NCBI GenBank assembly: GCA_938038165.1
Contig: CALHRB010000200.1
Coordinates: 1 to 10,812 of the forward strand
DNA length: 10,812 nucleotides
Direction of reading: 5' to 3'
Source of the DNA: Candidatus Kapaibacterium sp.
GTDB lineage: Bacteria > Bacteroidota > Ignavibacteria > Kapaibacteriales > UBA2268
In this document: positions 1-8,887 of the stretch, piece after piece
Layout: each line of letters begins with the position of its first letter
Numbering within the stretch: the first letter of the stretch is position 1
Made by a program: the position numbers and the translations under genes
The notes under the pieces: generated by a model
Told to the model about the DNA's origin: nothing
What the model saw: only the letters and a program-made list of their open reading frames with translations
Database searches by the model: none

Positions 1-1188
1 ACCACCGATTTTGAAAAATGGGTTGAAACAATACCCCCGGCCTGGTCAGCTGATAGATTTGTTGTGCCATTCTCATCAGTCAGAAACGACAGCATCAGAA
101 GTTCATTTATTATCGGTTTAAAACCGGCAGGTAATAAATTATACATGGCAGCGGGCGGTAATTTCAAAGCAAGTGAAACCGACACTAAAAATGTTCCGGC
201 ATTCTCTGTTTCTACTGATAATGGTATAACCTGGTCAGAATTTGATATAATGCCCTGGTCAATTATTCAAGTCTACTCAACTGGGTTACAAGTCGATCAC
301 AATGCCATTGGACTTGGTTTTTCAGACTTTGCGGTTTTTGACAATGGTAATGTTAGTTTTATAGCAACTTTGAATGAGGACACAACAAAAACATTTAGAC
401 TTTATAGCGAAGCCGTTCATCAGATAGTTGAAATTTACAAGGAAGGCAGCACATGGGGCATTAGAAAAATTGCTGATGTAAGCGGATATGTTCTGGCTTA
501 TTTAGGTGCAAGCTCAAACAATCAAATGGGTGGCGAGGAAATGATTGCCAGAACTGTTGACGGAGAATATATTTTAGCTAAGTGGGTTGATTTTATTGAT
601 GCAATTGATCAGCAAGGGAATATTATTAAAAATTATACTACTGATATTTTAGCCGCAGTAAGACAATCCGGCTCAGATAGATGGGGCAATGTTATCAACG
701 TAACCGAAAGTGAAATATATGACAGAATTACATGGATTCCTAATGTTCTTCCAAACAATTTAACTGACGTTCCAATACTTAAAGTTGAAACTATTCCAAA
801 TCCATCAGATGATCCAATTGCCGCCAGAAACAGACAAAGAACTTTAGAAACTGAACCGCAATACGTTGTTGTTGGCAATTTTGATGCTACTTTGAGTCTT
901 AGTGTTGACGAACCTTATCAATCAAATCCTTTAACAGTTCAGGGAATTTATCCTAATCCTTCAACCAGTGATTGCAACATTGATTTCTATCTTCCCAACA
1001 ATGCCGATGTCAAAATTGAATTATACACTTTATTAGGCCAAAAAATAAAAGTAATCGCTAACGAATACATGACAGGCGGAATTAAATCTGTTAGAATTAC
1101 TACCACTGGTCTTCAATCGGGAGTATATACAGTTATGCTAACAGTCAAAGGTCAGACATTTATGCAAAAATTAAATATTATAAATTGA
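1..1188 (+). CDS. T9SS type A sorting-domain protein with Asp-box repeat (5' end outside window)
   Basis: The reading frame is open from base 1 (TTDFEKW...), so this is the C-terminal 395 residues of a longer protein; a GTG at 64 is internal. Residues 71-78 read STDNGITW, a match to the Asp-box S-x-D-x-G-x-T-W of BNR/sialidase-type beta-propellers, and the region around it is strand-rich, so a propeller is plausible though only one clear repeat is visible. Residues about 312-395 form a type A T9SS C-terminal sorting domain: it opens with GIYPNPS, has a central IELYTLLGQKIK strand, and ends with SGVYTVML...QKLNIIN. Proteins of this kind cross the outer membrane by the type IX system and are usually trimmed and anchored at the surface or released. 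The enzymatic or binding role is not recognisable. The stop (TGA) lies 35 bases before the receptor gene, so the two may be cotranscribed; the PorV-like gene downstream fits a T9SS context. Confidence 0.88.
   Translation, partial: TTDFEKWVETIPPAWSADRFVVPFSSVRNDSIRSSFIIGLKPAGNKLYMAAGGNFKASETDTKNVPAFSVSTDNGITWSEFDIMPWSIIQVYSTGLQVDHNAIGLGFSDFAVFDNGNVSFIATLNEDTTKTFRLYSEAVHQIVEIYKEGSTWGIRKIADVSGYVLAYLGASSNNQMGGEEMIARTVDGEYILAKWVDFIDAIDQQGNIIKNYTTDILAAVRQSGSDRWGNVINVTESEIYDRITWIPNVLPNNLTDVPILKVETIPNPSDDPIAARNRQRTLETEPQYVVVGNFDATLSLSVDEPYQSNPLTVQGIYPNPSTSDCNIDFYLPNNADVKIELYTLLGQKIKVIANEYMTGGIKSVRITTTGLQSGVYTVMLTVKGQTFMQKLNIIN
211..234 (+). other. Asp-box (BNR-type) repeat motif inside gene 1
   Basis: The eight codons encode STDNGITW, the classic Asp-box turn between two propeller strands. 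Seen directly in the sequence. It supports a beta-propeller fold but does not by itself show sialidase activity, since Asp-boxes occur in many secreted propellers. Confidence 0.6.
934..1185 (+). other. T9SS type A C-terminal sorting domain (gene 1)
   Basis: About 84 residues from GIYPNPS to the C-terminus NIIN. The opening YPNPS, the middle LYTLLGQ strand-turn, the SGVYTV segment and the terminal strand (MQKLNIIN) match the known layout of the type A signal that PorV and the attachment complex recognise. It decides the call that gene 1 is exported by type IX secretion. Confidence 0.88.
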
Positions 1189-1212
1189 TAAACAAATATA
1201 ATTAGTTCAAAT

Positions 1213-1218
1213 AAGGAG
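1213..1218 (+). promoter_or_regulatory. Shine-Dalgarno site of the TonB-dependent receptor gene
   Basis: AAGGAG lies 2 bases before the ATG at 1221 and 5 bases before the ATG at 1224. The spacing favours 1224 as the true start, which removes one methionine from the double-Met N-terminus. Confidence 0.6.
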
Positions 1219-1223
1219 AAATG

Positions 1224-4200
1224 ATGCGAAAAATTCTGTTACTCATTACGTTGCTGTCCTTTATTGTTCCTTACAGCTTATCAGCAGGAATTTACGGAAC
1301 GATTAAAGGTAAAGTTACTGATGCTGAAGGTAATCCATTGATAGGAGCATCAGTCGTTGTCGAAGGAACCCGATTGGGTGCCATAGTTAAAGGTGATGGA
1401 ACATTTACAATTTTAAATGTTAACCCGGGAACATATAACATCAGAATAACCTATACCGGCTATCTTACGTTTGAAAAAAGAATAAGCGTTTCAGCAGATA
1501 TCGTTACCGATATAAATGCTGTTCTAAAAATGAAAGAAGAAGGTGTAACCACTAAGGAAATTGAAGTTGTTGCCAAAAAAATGGTTGAAAACACAGCCGT
1601 TGGCTCCAACAGAATGGTTTCAAGCTCTGACCTGACAACTGTTGCCAGGGAAGGTGTTACTGCTGTAATCGGATTAAGTGCCGGTGTATTTAACAGCGGC
1701 AACGGTTTCAATATTCGCGGAAGTAGAGAGACAGAAACACAAATCAGAGTTGACGGACTTGATGTTGGCAATCAGTTTACAGGTGGTTTTGGTGCTTCCG
1801 GTCTATCCTATTTCCCCATGGTAAGTAGCTTTGCTGTTGAAGAAGTTCAGGTTCTTACCGGCGGATTTTCTGCCGAATATGGCGATGCTCTCGGTGGTAT
1901 TGTTAATACAGTTGTAAGAACCGGAAGAACTGACAGATACGACGGCTTTATTCGATGGAGAACCGACGTTGCACCCCTCTGGGGAAGTCAGAATGAAAAA
2001 CTGAAACTAATAAGGGAGGGTAACCGATACAAAGCCATTAATGATGGTCCCGGTTATAAACTTCAAGGACCCGGTCAGCATAAATTTGAATTCGGAACCG
2101 GCGGTCCAATCCCAATTTTAGATAAATCAACATATTATCTTACTGGCTCTTATCAATTCGAAAAACACCTTAGCAACAGTTACGAAATTTATGATCCTGA
2201 TGGCAATAATGTTGGAATTCAGCCTAATAACCGTTCGTGGGTCAAAAACATTACCGGAAGATTAAAATTTGCTTTCATCGAAAATATTGATTTTATCGTC
2301 GGAGGCTCTTTCGGTATGACCAATTATGAAAGTTCAGGTTGGGGATGGCGTTATGCAAACGATCCCGGTCAAGCTGTTGATCAAAAATATTATGACAATG
2401 GACTTGTTCCAACTTCTTATAATCCCGTTGGAGTGCCTGAAAGAGTTGCCAAACAACCTGTTGTCAACAACTTAATACTAAATGCAATGGTCAGGATAAC
2501 TCACAGACTATCACAAAATAGCTTCTATGAATTCACAATTTCGAATACATCGAATAACGACGAAACCTCTAAAAGGCAAAGCTTCGAAGATCCTGGTTTC
2601 TTCACAGGATTTGACCTCTGGTATCCTCAGGACAACGTAAAAGTTCAAACCGGAGGAATCATTGACGCTGGCAAAGACAAAGTAATTGATCAATATACAC
2701 CATTGACAAAAATCCAATTTTCAAAAGACGGATATTTGAAAGCAGATTTCCCGATAGTTCATCCAATGACAGGATACCTCGAAGGAGCTTCTTCATCTCA
2801 AGGTTCGAACAACGCCTATGGATTGGTCGGATATTTTGTTCAACACGGAAATAGCCGAGCATTTGAATTTCGTAAAGGTAATTACTGGCAAATTGACGGC
2901 AGTTATAACCTCTTTTTAACCGGACAATTCCAACATATGTTCAAAGCTGGCTTCGAAATGAGACTTTATCAAATCAGAAGGCACGAGAACAGCTTACCTT
3001 GGGACGCCAACCCATTCTTTGACGTTTATACTGATGAATGGGGTGGTAATTTATATGCCGATAATCAGGTTGTTTTTGACAAAACAAGTAAGCCATACAA
3101 ACCTACAAGACTTTCAGCTTATGTTCAGGATCAAATAACATACAAAGGTATTATCATAAGCCCTGGCTTGAGGTTTGATTATTTCAATCCAAATTCAGAT
3201 TACAGACTGCCTTCAAGAAACTTTGTATCAATCACAGCTGATACCGGTTTTGCCAAAGCAGATTCAAAGTTGCAGATTAGTCCCAGAATAAATGTTACTT
3301 ATCCTATAACCGATAGATCAAACATTACACTTGCATACGGATTATTCTTTAAAATGCCCGAAATGCAATATATGTACGACGGATTTGGCATTGCTCAGCT
3401 TCGTGGAAACCAAAATCTTGGCGATCCCAATATGGAAGCACAGAGATCAAATCAATATATGATTGCTTATAATAATCAGTTGACTGACGATTTTGCTTTC
3501 GATGTTTCTGCTTATTACAAAGATATTTATAATCAGGTCGGTATGAGATATGTTGCAACCACCCCCCAACCTTTTTATCAATATTCGGTTTCTGAATACG
3601 GTAATGCCCGAGGTTTGGAATTTACATTAAGAAAACGACCCACTGACCACTTTGGATTCAGCTTAAATTACACTTTGAGTTCAGCGTCCGGAACATCATC
3701 AGGACCGGGTGACAACTATTTAAGACCAACTGATCCTTACACTGGATTACAAGCATTCCCACTATCAGACTTCCCGCTTTCATTCGACAGACGACACAGA
3801 ATCAATCTAATATTCAATTTAGTTTGGGGACAAGACGAGGGACCATCAATAGCTGGTATTAAATTACTCGAAAACACAAATATTAATTTATCTGGCTTCT
3901 TCCAGACAGGAACACCCTACACAAGGTTAGACAGGGCAGGAAATCCAATTGGTGAATTCAATGCGGAAAGACAACCTTCCAGATGGTCAACCGATTTAAG
4001 ATTTTCAAGAACATTTTACTTAAGAGATTGGTTTGGAACAGGTGCAGGAAGCACAGCAATCGAATTCTTCTTTGATATTACCAATTTGCTTAATAATACT
4101 CAAGTTGCCGGCTATTTTGCAAGAACTGGTGACCCCGATGATGACGGTATAAATTTCTATAGACCTGTTACTGATTTTGGAAGTACTCCTTATTACAAAG

Positions 4201-4418
4201 AAGCAACTTTCGGACGCTCTGAATCAATTGCATCCGATCAATATGACTTATATGGCAATAGATTTTACAGCGAAAAATCGGACTTTGACAAAAATGGTAT
4301 AGTTACTCAACAAGAAAAATTCCTGTCATTTTCGAGATACCTCGAAGATGTAAGAAAATTCCGCGGTAACTATCAAGCACCTCGTCAGGTTTGGCTTGGA
4401 TTTATGTTTAGATTCTAA
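1224..4418 (+). CDS. TonB-dependent receptor with N-terminal carboxypeptidase-regulatory-like domain
   Basis: A 1064-residue outer membrane active transporter powered by TonB. It starts with a signal peptide (RKILLLITLLSFIVPYS, cleavage near residues 20-22). Residues about 26-102 are a CarboxypepD_reg-like Ig fold (GKVTDAEGNPLIGASVVVEG, later GTYNIRITYTGY), typical of Bacteroidota receptors. A TonB-box-like EIEVVA follows at 112-117. The plug (about 120-235) shows IRGSR (164-168), VDGL (176-179) and GGFSAEYGDALGGIVN (213-228). The rest is a 22-strand-type barrel ending in the strand QVWLGFMFRF with a C-terminal Phe, as expected for an outer membrane barrel. Two acidic Ca-binding-like loops lie near the end (970-975 and 1020-1031). 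No SusD gene is adjacent, so a classical SusC/SusD glycan pair is not indicated; the partner may be the giant protein 45 bases downstream. The substrate is unknown. The ATG at 1221 is an alternative start, adding one residue. Confidence 0.93.
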   Translation: MRKILLLITLLSFIVPYSLSAGIYGTIKGKVTDAEGNPLIGASVVVEGTRLGAIVKGDGTFTILNVNPGTYNIRITYTGYLTFEKRISVSADIVTDINAVLKMKEEGVTTKEIEVVAKKMVENTAVGSNRMVSSSDLTTVAREGVTAVIGLSAGVFNSGNGFNIRGSRETETQIRVDGLDVGNQFTGGFGASGLSYFPMVSSFAVEEVQVLTGGFSAEYGDALGGIVNTVVRTGRTDRYDGFIRWRTDVAPLWGSQNEKLKLIREGNRYKAINDGPGYKLQGPGQHKFEFGTGGPIPILDKSTYYLTGSYQFEKHLSNSYEIYDPDGNNVGIQPNNRSWVKNITGRLKFAFIENIDFIVGGSFGMTNYESSGWGWRYANDPGQAVDQKYYDNGLVPTSYNPVGVPERVAKQPVVNNLILNAMVRITHRLSQNSFYEFTISNTSNNDETSKRQSFEDPGFFTGFDLWYPQDNVKVQTGGIIDAGKDKVIDQYTPLTKIQFSKDGYLKADFPIVHPMTGYLEGASSSQGSNNAYGLVGYFVQHGNSRAFEFRKGNYWQIDGSYNLFLTGQFQHMFKAGFEMRLYQIRRHENSLPWDANPFFDVYTDEWGGNLYADNQVVFDKTSKPYKPTRLSAYVQDQITYKGIIISPGLRFDYFNPNSDYRLPSRNFVSITADTGFAKADSKLQISPRINVTYPITDRSNITLAYGLFFKMPEMQYMYDGFGIAQLRGNQNLGDPNMEAQRSNQYMIAYNNQLTDDFAFDVSAYYKDIYNQVGMRYVATTPQPFYQYSVSEYGNARGLEFTLRKRPTDHFGFSLNYTLSSASGTSSGPGDNYLRPTDPYTGLQAFPLSDFPLSFDRRHRINLIFNLVWGQDEGPSIAGIKLLENTNINLSGFFQTGTPYTRLDRAGNPIGEFNAERQPSRWSTDLRFSRTFYLRDWFGTGAGSTAIEFFFDITNLLNNTQVAGYFARTGDPDDDGINFYRPVTDFGSTPYYKEATFGRSESIASDQYDLYGNRFYSEKSDFDKNGIVTQQEKFLSFSRYLEDVRKFRGNYQAPRQVWLGFMFRF
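4281..4316 (+). other. EF-hand-like loop near the receptor C-terminus
   Basis: Receptor residues 1020-1031 read DFDKNGIVTQQE. Positions 1, 3 and 5 are D, D, N, position 6 is G, position 8 is V and position 12 is E, which fits the 12-residue EF-hand calcium loop. A related DPDDDG lies 50 residues earlier (bases 4131-4148). Similar acidic insertions before the last strands are common in Bacteroidota outer membrane proteins, so calcium binding is likely but not shown. Confidence 0.5.
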
Positions 4419-4452
4419 ATTAATAAAAATTGATAATAATAATGAATTATAT

Positions 4453-4457
4453 AGGTG
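4453..4457 (+). promoter_or_regulatory. Shine-Dalgarno site deciding the start of the 1473-residue protein
   Basis: AGGTG lies 6 bases before the ATG at 4464. It overlaps the GTG at 4455, which would otherwise be an upstream start; a ribosome cannot use this site for 4455, so 4464 is preferred. Confidence 0.55.
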
Positions 4458-4463
4458 TCAATT

Positions 4464-7400
4464 ATGTATAAAATAAAAAACAAGATCAAATTAATTTTGA
4501 TGCTGATGTCCTTCCTTGTATGTAATTCAGTTCTTTTCGCATTGCCAAAGGACTACAATCCTGCTAATAAGGAAAAAGGCGACGAATTACTAAGAAAATA
4601 TGAAAGAGTCTTTGATTTGCAAACGAATACTGTTAGTAATATTCAATTTTATACCACAAATTATGGTATTTTCGGTTTGAATATAGACAGGAACGAAGGT
4701 GGTGGAGTTTGGCCCCGAGGCTCTTTGAATCAGTACATTTTTGGTGGAGGTATATGGTTTGCCGCAATTAAAAACAGACCCGACGGAACCCCAAAAAAGT
4801 ATTGCGAAATTTCATACAACCCTAATAATGGACGTTCGTGGATGGTTCCCGGCAGAATAGAAGACGGAACACAACTCGACCAATCTGATATTAAAAAATA
4901 CAGAACATTTTTCTCAACTGATTTCAGAAGAGGTGACGGAAAACCTTTGAATCCCGATGACGGTTCTAACTGGCCCATCTGGGACACCAATCCTTATCCG
5001 GATACTCTGAAAGTTGACAGATATCTTGGTCATTTTGTTTACGATGAAAATACACGAAACAAAACATCTTATCCGAAAGGACCGGCTTTTATCTCAGGCG
5101 AAGATATTTTTGCTACTTTCAAAGATACTGACTTGAATTATTTTGATGGTGGTTACGGATTGAGAGCACCAGAAGGTTATCCCCTGAAACTTCAGTTTGA
5201 ACAGATCATCTATTCCTGGGGTTTTGGCGAATATCGTGATTTTATCTTCATCAAATACGATATTATAAACAAATCCGAAGATAATCTCCTTGAGTGTTGG
5301 ATGGCTCCTGTTATGGATATTGATATAGCAAGAAGACCTTTGACTCAGGCAGGTGCAGCAAACGACAGAGTTCGCTACTACGACGAAGATCCAAGCAAAA
5401 ACCTTGCGATTCAATGGACTAATGGCGATCAGGGTGAGCAAGGTAATGGCTTCGGTTATTTAGGATTTAAATTTTTGGAAAGTCCTGCCGTTGACAATCA
5501 GGGCTGGGTAAGAAAAGATAAAAGATCTTATTCAGTTGACGAACAGCTTGGCTTAAAGACTTTCAGAAACTGGAACATAGCTGACGACCCCAATGATGAC
5601 GACCAAAGATATAATTTTCTCTCATCCCGCAGAACCGATGGTGATGATGGACCCGGAGACAAAAGGTTTATGATGGCAACGGGCCCTTTCAACATTCGTC
5701 CTGGTGATACTGTCAGAGTTGTTGTAGGAATGATATTGGCAGCTCCTGCAGTCAAATCTGAAGCAGACGGTTCCAAGGAAGATGTTCAAGGTTTGATTGC
5801 AAAAGCCGACTTTGCACAGCAAGTTTATGACAATAATTTTAGAGCACCCTCCCCGCCAGATCGTTCAGTTATTACCAACTGGGAACCTCTGAACAATGCT
5901 ATCAGGATTTCCTGGGACAGTACTGCCGAAATATCCTCAGATTTTTACGAAAGAGGAATGGATTTTATGGGCTATAGACTATATAGAGCAAGAAGAACAA
6001 ATTTAGATACTTTTGACGTGGATAAAATTACTCAAAATGCACAATATTCTCTTGGTAAAGGTCCCTTTGGCTGGAAGGAAATTGCATCATGGCAAATGAT
6101 TTCTCCATTCTATAAGTCAGTTTGGAGAGCCGGTCTTGATCAGAATAACACTTCTTCTCCTTTCATTGACTCAATGAGAATAGTTGGACCGGTTCTCTTC
6201 CCACAGCCCGATTCGTTTGCTATAAAAGTAATGAGAGTAGGAAGAGGAATGAAACTAGCACCCGAAAGATGGGTTATGCAAGCTTTCAACTCGAATATTC
6301 CTGTTATTGGTGGCATTGATACTGCTATTCTCTCTTATCCGTGGAATAAATATTATGCTAAATTTATGCCTAAAAAAGTTATAGGACTTTATCATAATCC
6401 GTTTATTCCAAATCCAACAAGGAATGAATTGCTTGATAGTATAACTATTGGGACAATTTACCTTAACAGAGCTTTACTATTATATAACCCCTTACTTTGG
6501 AAAAAAGAAACAACTAATATTTTGCCCGGTGACACAGCGGCTTTAAGGGCTAATCCAAAAGTTGGGCAATTTGTTTACTTATTGGACTCATATAAAAATG
6601 TAAGTGTCAATAATACCAGCTATCTGACGGTTGATAGGATGTATCCAATACCACCTGATATCGCGATGAGAGATACTAACCATGTCAGAGCGGCTCTTGA
6701 TTCAGTTTATAGCTACATCAGGCGTGGTTTGATCAAGAGCGTTGAATTTCCTGATTTTGAGCAATCAGAAAAAGCCAAAAATGAAGTCATCGTTCCATAC
6801 ATGCGGGAGTTAACCAACAACAGAACATTTATTGATATTGGCGACGATAATCGAGATGCAAGCATTTCTTATGATGATGACCCAACAAAAACAGAAAAAC
6901 TACTGAATAATGTTGATTACTATTATAAAATATTAGCATACGACGAAGGTGATTATTATCAACCTACGCCCACCAAGTTAAACGATGCTTTCCCCGGTTT
7001 ACCAAACCTGATAACTGCACATCCAAGAGCAGCATCTGTCGGCGAGGATGCCAAGGCAGAAGTTGTTTTCGTTGACTCTGCAAAAATCGGTGGCTTATAC
7101 AATTTCAAATTCTTCCCGATAGATCAAGAAAGATTTAATCAAGAGTTCGCCGGGCATACCCTCGAACTCGAATTTCAGCCAAGATGGGATCTGGCAAGAA
7201 TAAGATTTCTTAATGAAACAAATGACTTCAATATTGGTTTCTACTATCGCAGAATAACTCTCACAGATTCCAATACAAACAAGGTTCTTTTCGATGGCAT
7301 TACAATGTTCGAAGAAAATCCTTGCAGATTTACCTATAGTAATGCTTTCACCGAAGATGCTAAATCCTGGTTTTTCTCATCAAAACCAATTGTTGATACC

Positions 7401-8885
7401 GTTAAAGGCGATTCAATCACGTTTATGGACAGATACAACCGGGAAGTTATTCAAAGAACAAGCTTTTTCTCCACTGGAGACTTTGGTCAAAGAGGATATT
7501 GTTATGCATTTTCTTCTATACAACCTGCATACGGAACCCTTGGATTCAGCTTTAATTATTCAATGCAACAATATGGCGGTATGTTAAGACCAGACTCTAA
7601 TTCAATCAGAATAAGACATAATAAAACTCCAATAAATTTAATTGACGCTGATGGCTGGGATACAACCAAAATCTTTACAACTCAGATTGTTGATTTTGAA
7701 ACATTCAGACAAGAATTTATAGGATATACTCAGGATACAACGCCAGTTTACCAGAGATTCGGAAGACCTTTTTATGCGAGCTTTAATAATGGACCTGCAA
7801 CTTACAGGGTTAAATTCACCAAAGGTGGCGTTGAACCCATGACATTAGTTTGGGGACGAGGATCAAACAGATTCACCAACAAATTTAATGTTCCTTATCT
7901 TAACGTTGAAATCGAAAATGTTATATCCTACAACCGTCCTTCTGAAAGAGGTGTTGATTCAGTTCCGGTGAGATATCCGGGACTAATTGAACATTACCCT
8001 ATTGATACAGTATCAGGATATGTATATTATCCAAAGCCCAGCACTTTGGGATTTAAATCTCACGAATTTCTGAACAAATATAATCTTTCCGCATACGCAT
8101 GGGTTAATGGAAGACAGTCTAACAGAAGACAAGACAGAGCAGCTCAACAGGCAAATATTGCTAACGTCTTCCCGGCAACACAGGACGCTTATGTTGGCAC
8201 TCAAGGCAGATATTATTTGTCAGCCATTTCAGAAGACTCAAAAGACACTGTTGATTTTACTCATATAATTATTTTATCTGGATGTCAATTTGCATTTGAC
8301 TATGCCAATAAAGGGGGTAGATTTGCTAACCTGACTGAATGGGAAAGAGTGGATACTGTTTATATCAGAGATAATAACGGTAATGTTATTGACAAAAAGA
8401 CTTATGCTTATGGCGAAGACTTTAAAGAAGGCGAAGAAATTACTCTTAAGGTTATTGGTGGTGCATTGGGCTTACCCTTGCCCGGTGCCAAGGTTAAAGC
8501 AAGAATATCACCAATTGATAACAGCGGAACAAAAGTTACCGATTCCCAGATGGATAAGATTAGAGTGGTTCCTAATCCATTCTACATTAGTCATCAGGGG
8601 GTAAAATCACCATACGATACAAAAGTTTACTTCACGAAGCTACCTAAGAGATGTACTATTGATATTTATACTACAACAGGAGATTTAATTAGAAGCCTCG
8701 AACATGATGAATTCACATCTCCTGAACCAGACAAGGCTGCAGTTGAAGTTTGGGATTTACTCTCGAAAAACAAACAGAGAATTCAAAGCCAGACTATGAT
8801 TGCAGTCATCAAAGCTCCAAATGGTGCTCAGACAGTTCAAAAGTTCACAGTTGTTGTTGGTGGTTTCAGACTTATACCTGAATAA
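4464..8885 (+). CDS. Giant secreted protein with FnIII-like segments and FlgD/T9SS-like C-terminal domain
   Basis: A 1473-residue exported protein of unknown function. A basic, hydrophobic signal peptide (MYKIKNKIKLILMLMSF...) probably ends at VLFA before LPKDYN. Residues 55-102 form a Gly/aromatic block (NYGIFG, GGGVWPRGS, FGGGIWFAA). Residues 407-427 read GPFNIRPGDT followed by a hydrophobic strand. A fibronectin-III-like start (PPDRSV at 464, GYRLYR at 503) has its likely closing strands only at 818-832 (DYYYKILAYDEGDYY), implying a roughly 300-residue insert. The last 110 residues (from VVPNPF, about 1369) resemble FlgD Ig-like or T9SS sorting domains (IDIYTTTGDLIRSL, VEVWDL, QKFTVVV) but lack the usual SGVY and run on to GGFRLIPE. 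No catalytic motif is recognised. The place between a TonB-dependent receptor and a PorV-like gene suggests a surface partner of the receptor or a PorV-dependent cargo; this is inference. An upstream GTG (4455) would add three residues. Confidence 0.85.
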   Translation: MYKIKNKIKLILMLMSFLVCNSVLFALPKDYNPANKEKGDELLRKYERVFDLQTNTVSNIQFYTTNYGIFGLNIDRNEGGGVWPRGSLNQYIFGGGIWFAAIKNRPDGTPKKYCEISYNPNNGRSWMVPGRIEDGTQLDQSDIKKYRTFFSTDFRRGDGKPLNPDDGSNWPIWDTNPYPDTLKVDRYLGHFVYDENTRNKTSYPKGPAFISGEDIFATFKDTDLNYFDGGYGLRAPEGYPLKLQFEQIIYSWGFGEYRDFIFIKYDIINKSEDNLLECWMAPVMDIDIARRPLTQAGAANDRVRYYDEDPSKNLAIQWTNGDQGEQGNGFGYLGFKFLESPAVDNQGWVRKDKRSYSVDEQLGLKTFRNWNIADDPNDDDQRYNFLSSRRTDGDDGPGDKRFMMATGPFNIRPGDTVRVVVGMILAAPAVKSEADGSKEDVQGLIAKADFAQQVYDNNFRAPSPPDRSVITNWEPLNNAIRISWDSTAEISSDFYERGMDFMGYRLYRARRTNLDTFDVDKITQNAQYSLGKGPFGWKEIASWQMISPFYKSVWRAGLDQNNTSSPFIDSMRIVGPVLFPQPDSFAIKVMRVGRGMKLAPERWVMQAFNSNIPVIGGIDTAILSYPWNKYYAKFMPKKVIGLYHNPFIPNPTRNELLDSITIGTIYLNRALLLYNPLLWKKETTNILPGDTAALRANPKVGQFVYLLDSYKNVSVNNTSYLTVDRMYPIPPDIAMRDTNHVRAALDSVYSYIRRGLIKSVEFPDFEQSEKAKNEVIVPYMRELTNNRTFIDIGDDNRDASISYDDDPTKTEKLLNNVDYYYKILAYDEGDYYQPTPTKLNDAFPGLPNLITAHPRAASVGEDAKAEVVFVDSAKIGGLYNFKFFPIDQERFNQEFAGHTLELEFQPRWDLARIRFLNETNDFNIGFYYRRITLTDSNTNKVLFDGITMFEENPCRFTYSNAFTEDAKSWFFSSKPIVDTVKGDSITFMDRYNREVIQRTSFFSTGDFGQRGYCYAFSSIQPAYGTLGFSFNYSMQQYGGMLRPDSNSIRIRHNKTPINLIDADGWDTTKIFTTQIVDFETFRQEFIGYTQDTTPVYQRFGRPFYASFNNGPATYRVKFTKGGVEPMTLVWGRGSNRFTNKFNVPYLNVEIENVISYNRPSERGVDSVPVRYPGLIEHYPIDTVSGYVYYPKPSTLGFKSHEFLNKYNLSAYAWVNGRQSNRRQDRAAQQANIANVFPATQDAYVGTQGRYYLSAISEDSKDTVDFTHIIILSGCQFAFDYANKGGRFANLTEWERVDTVYIRDNNGNVIDKKTYAYGEDFKEGEEITLKVIGGALGLPLPGAKVKARISPIDNSGTKVTDSQMDKIRVVPNPFYISHQGVKSPYDTKVYFTKLPKRCTIDIYTTTGDLIRSLEHDEFTSPEPDKAAVEVWDLLSKNKQRIQSQTMIAVIKAPNGAQTVQKFTVVVGGFRLIPE
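8553..8882 (+). other. FlgD/T9SS-like C-terminal domain of the giant protein
   Basis: Residues about 1364-1473: DKIRVVPNPF, then YDTKVYFTKLP, IDIYTTTGDLIRSL, AAVEVWDLLSKNKQ and QKFTVVV. The strand order is that of the Ig-like fold shared by FlgD C-terminal modules and T9SS type A signals. Compared with gene 1, the Gly-Val-Tyr turn is replaced (SQTMIAVIKA) and there is an extra GGFRLIPE tail, so its function as a sorting signal is uncertain. Confidence 0.55.
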
Positions 8886-8887
8886 AT

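Noticed and set aside
64..66. GTG as the start of gene 1
   Set aside because: The same frame is open back to base 1 with protein-like content, there is no ribosome binding site, and no signal peptide follows.
784..822. IPNPSDDP in gene 1 as the start of a sorting domain
   Set aside because: It is not followed by the strand pattern of the domain; the real one starts at YPNPS further on and reaches the C-terminus.
3562..3567. C6 tract in the receptor gene as a frameshift or phase-variation site
   Set aside because: The frame is intact across it and the tract is short; nothing else suggests slippage.
4455..4457. GTG start for the giant protein
   Set aside because: The AGGTG ribosome binding site overlaps this codon and is well spaced for the ATG at 4464, where the basic signal-peptide n-region begins.
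4494..4540. Lipobox-like LVC in the signal peptide of the giant protein
   Set aside because: The residue before Cys is Val rather than Gly, Ala or Ser, and a normal signal peptidase I site (VLFA before LPK) follows.
5094..5441. Longest reverse-strand open frame (115 codons)
   Set aside because: Fully antisense to the giant protein gene, no ribosome binding site, and the main frame has clear protein-family patterns.
7294..7587. Forward open frame inside the giant protein gene (97 codons)
   Set aside because: It lies in another frame of a clearly coding region, has no ribosome binding site, and its translation resembles no known protein.
8383..8604. Forward open frame inside the giant protein gene (73 codons)
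   Set aside because: Lysine/leucine-rich shadow of the main frame with no start signal.
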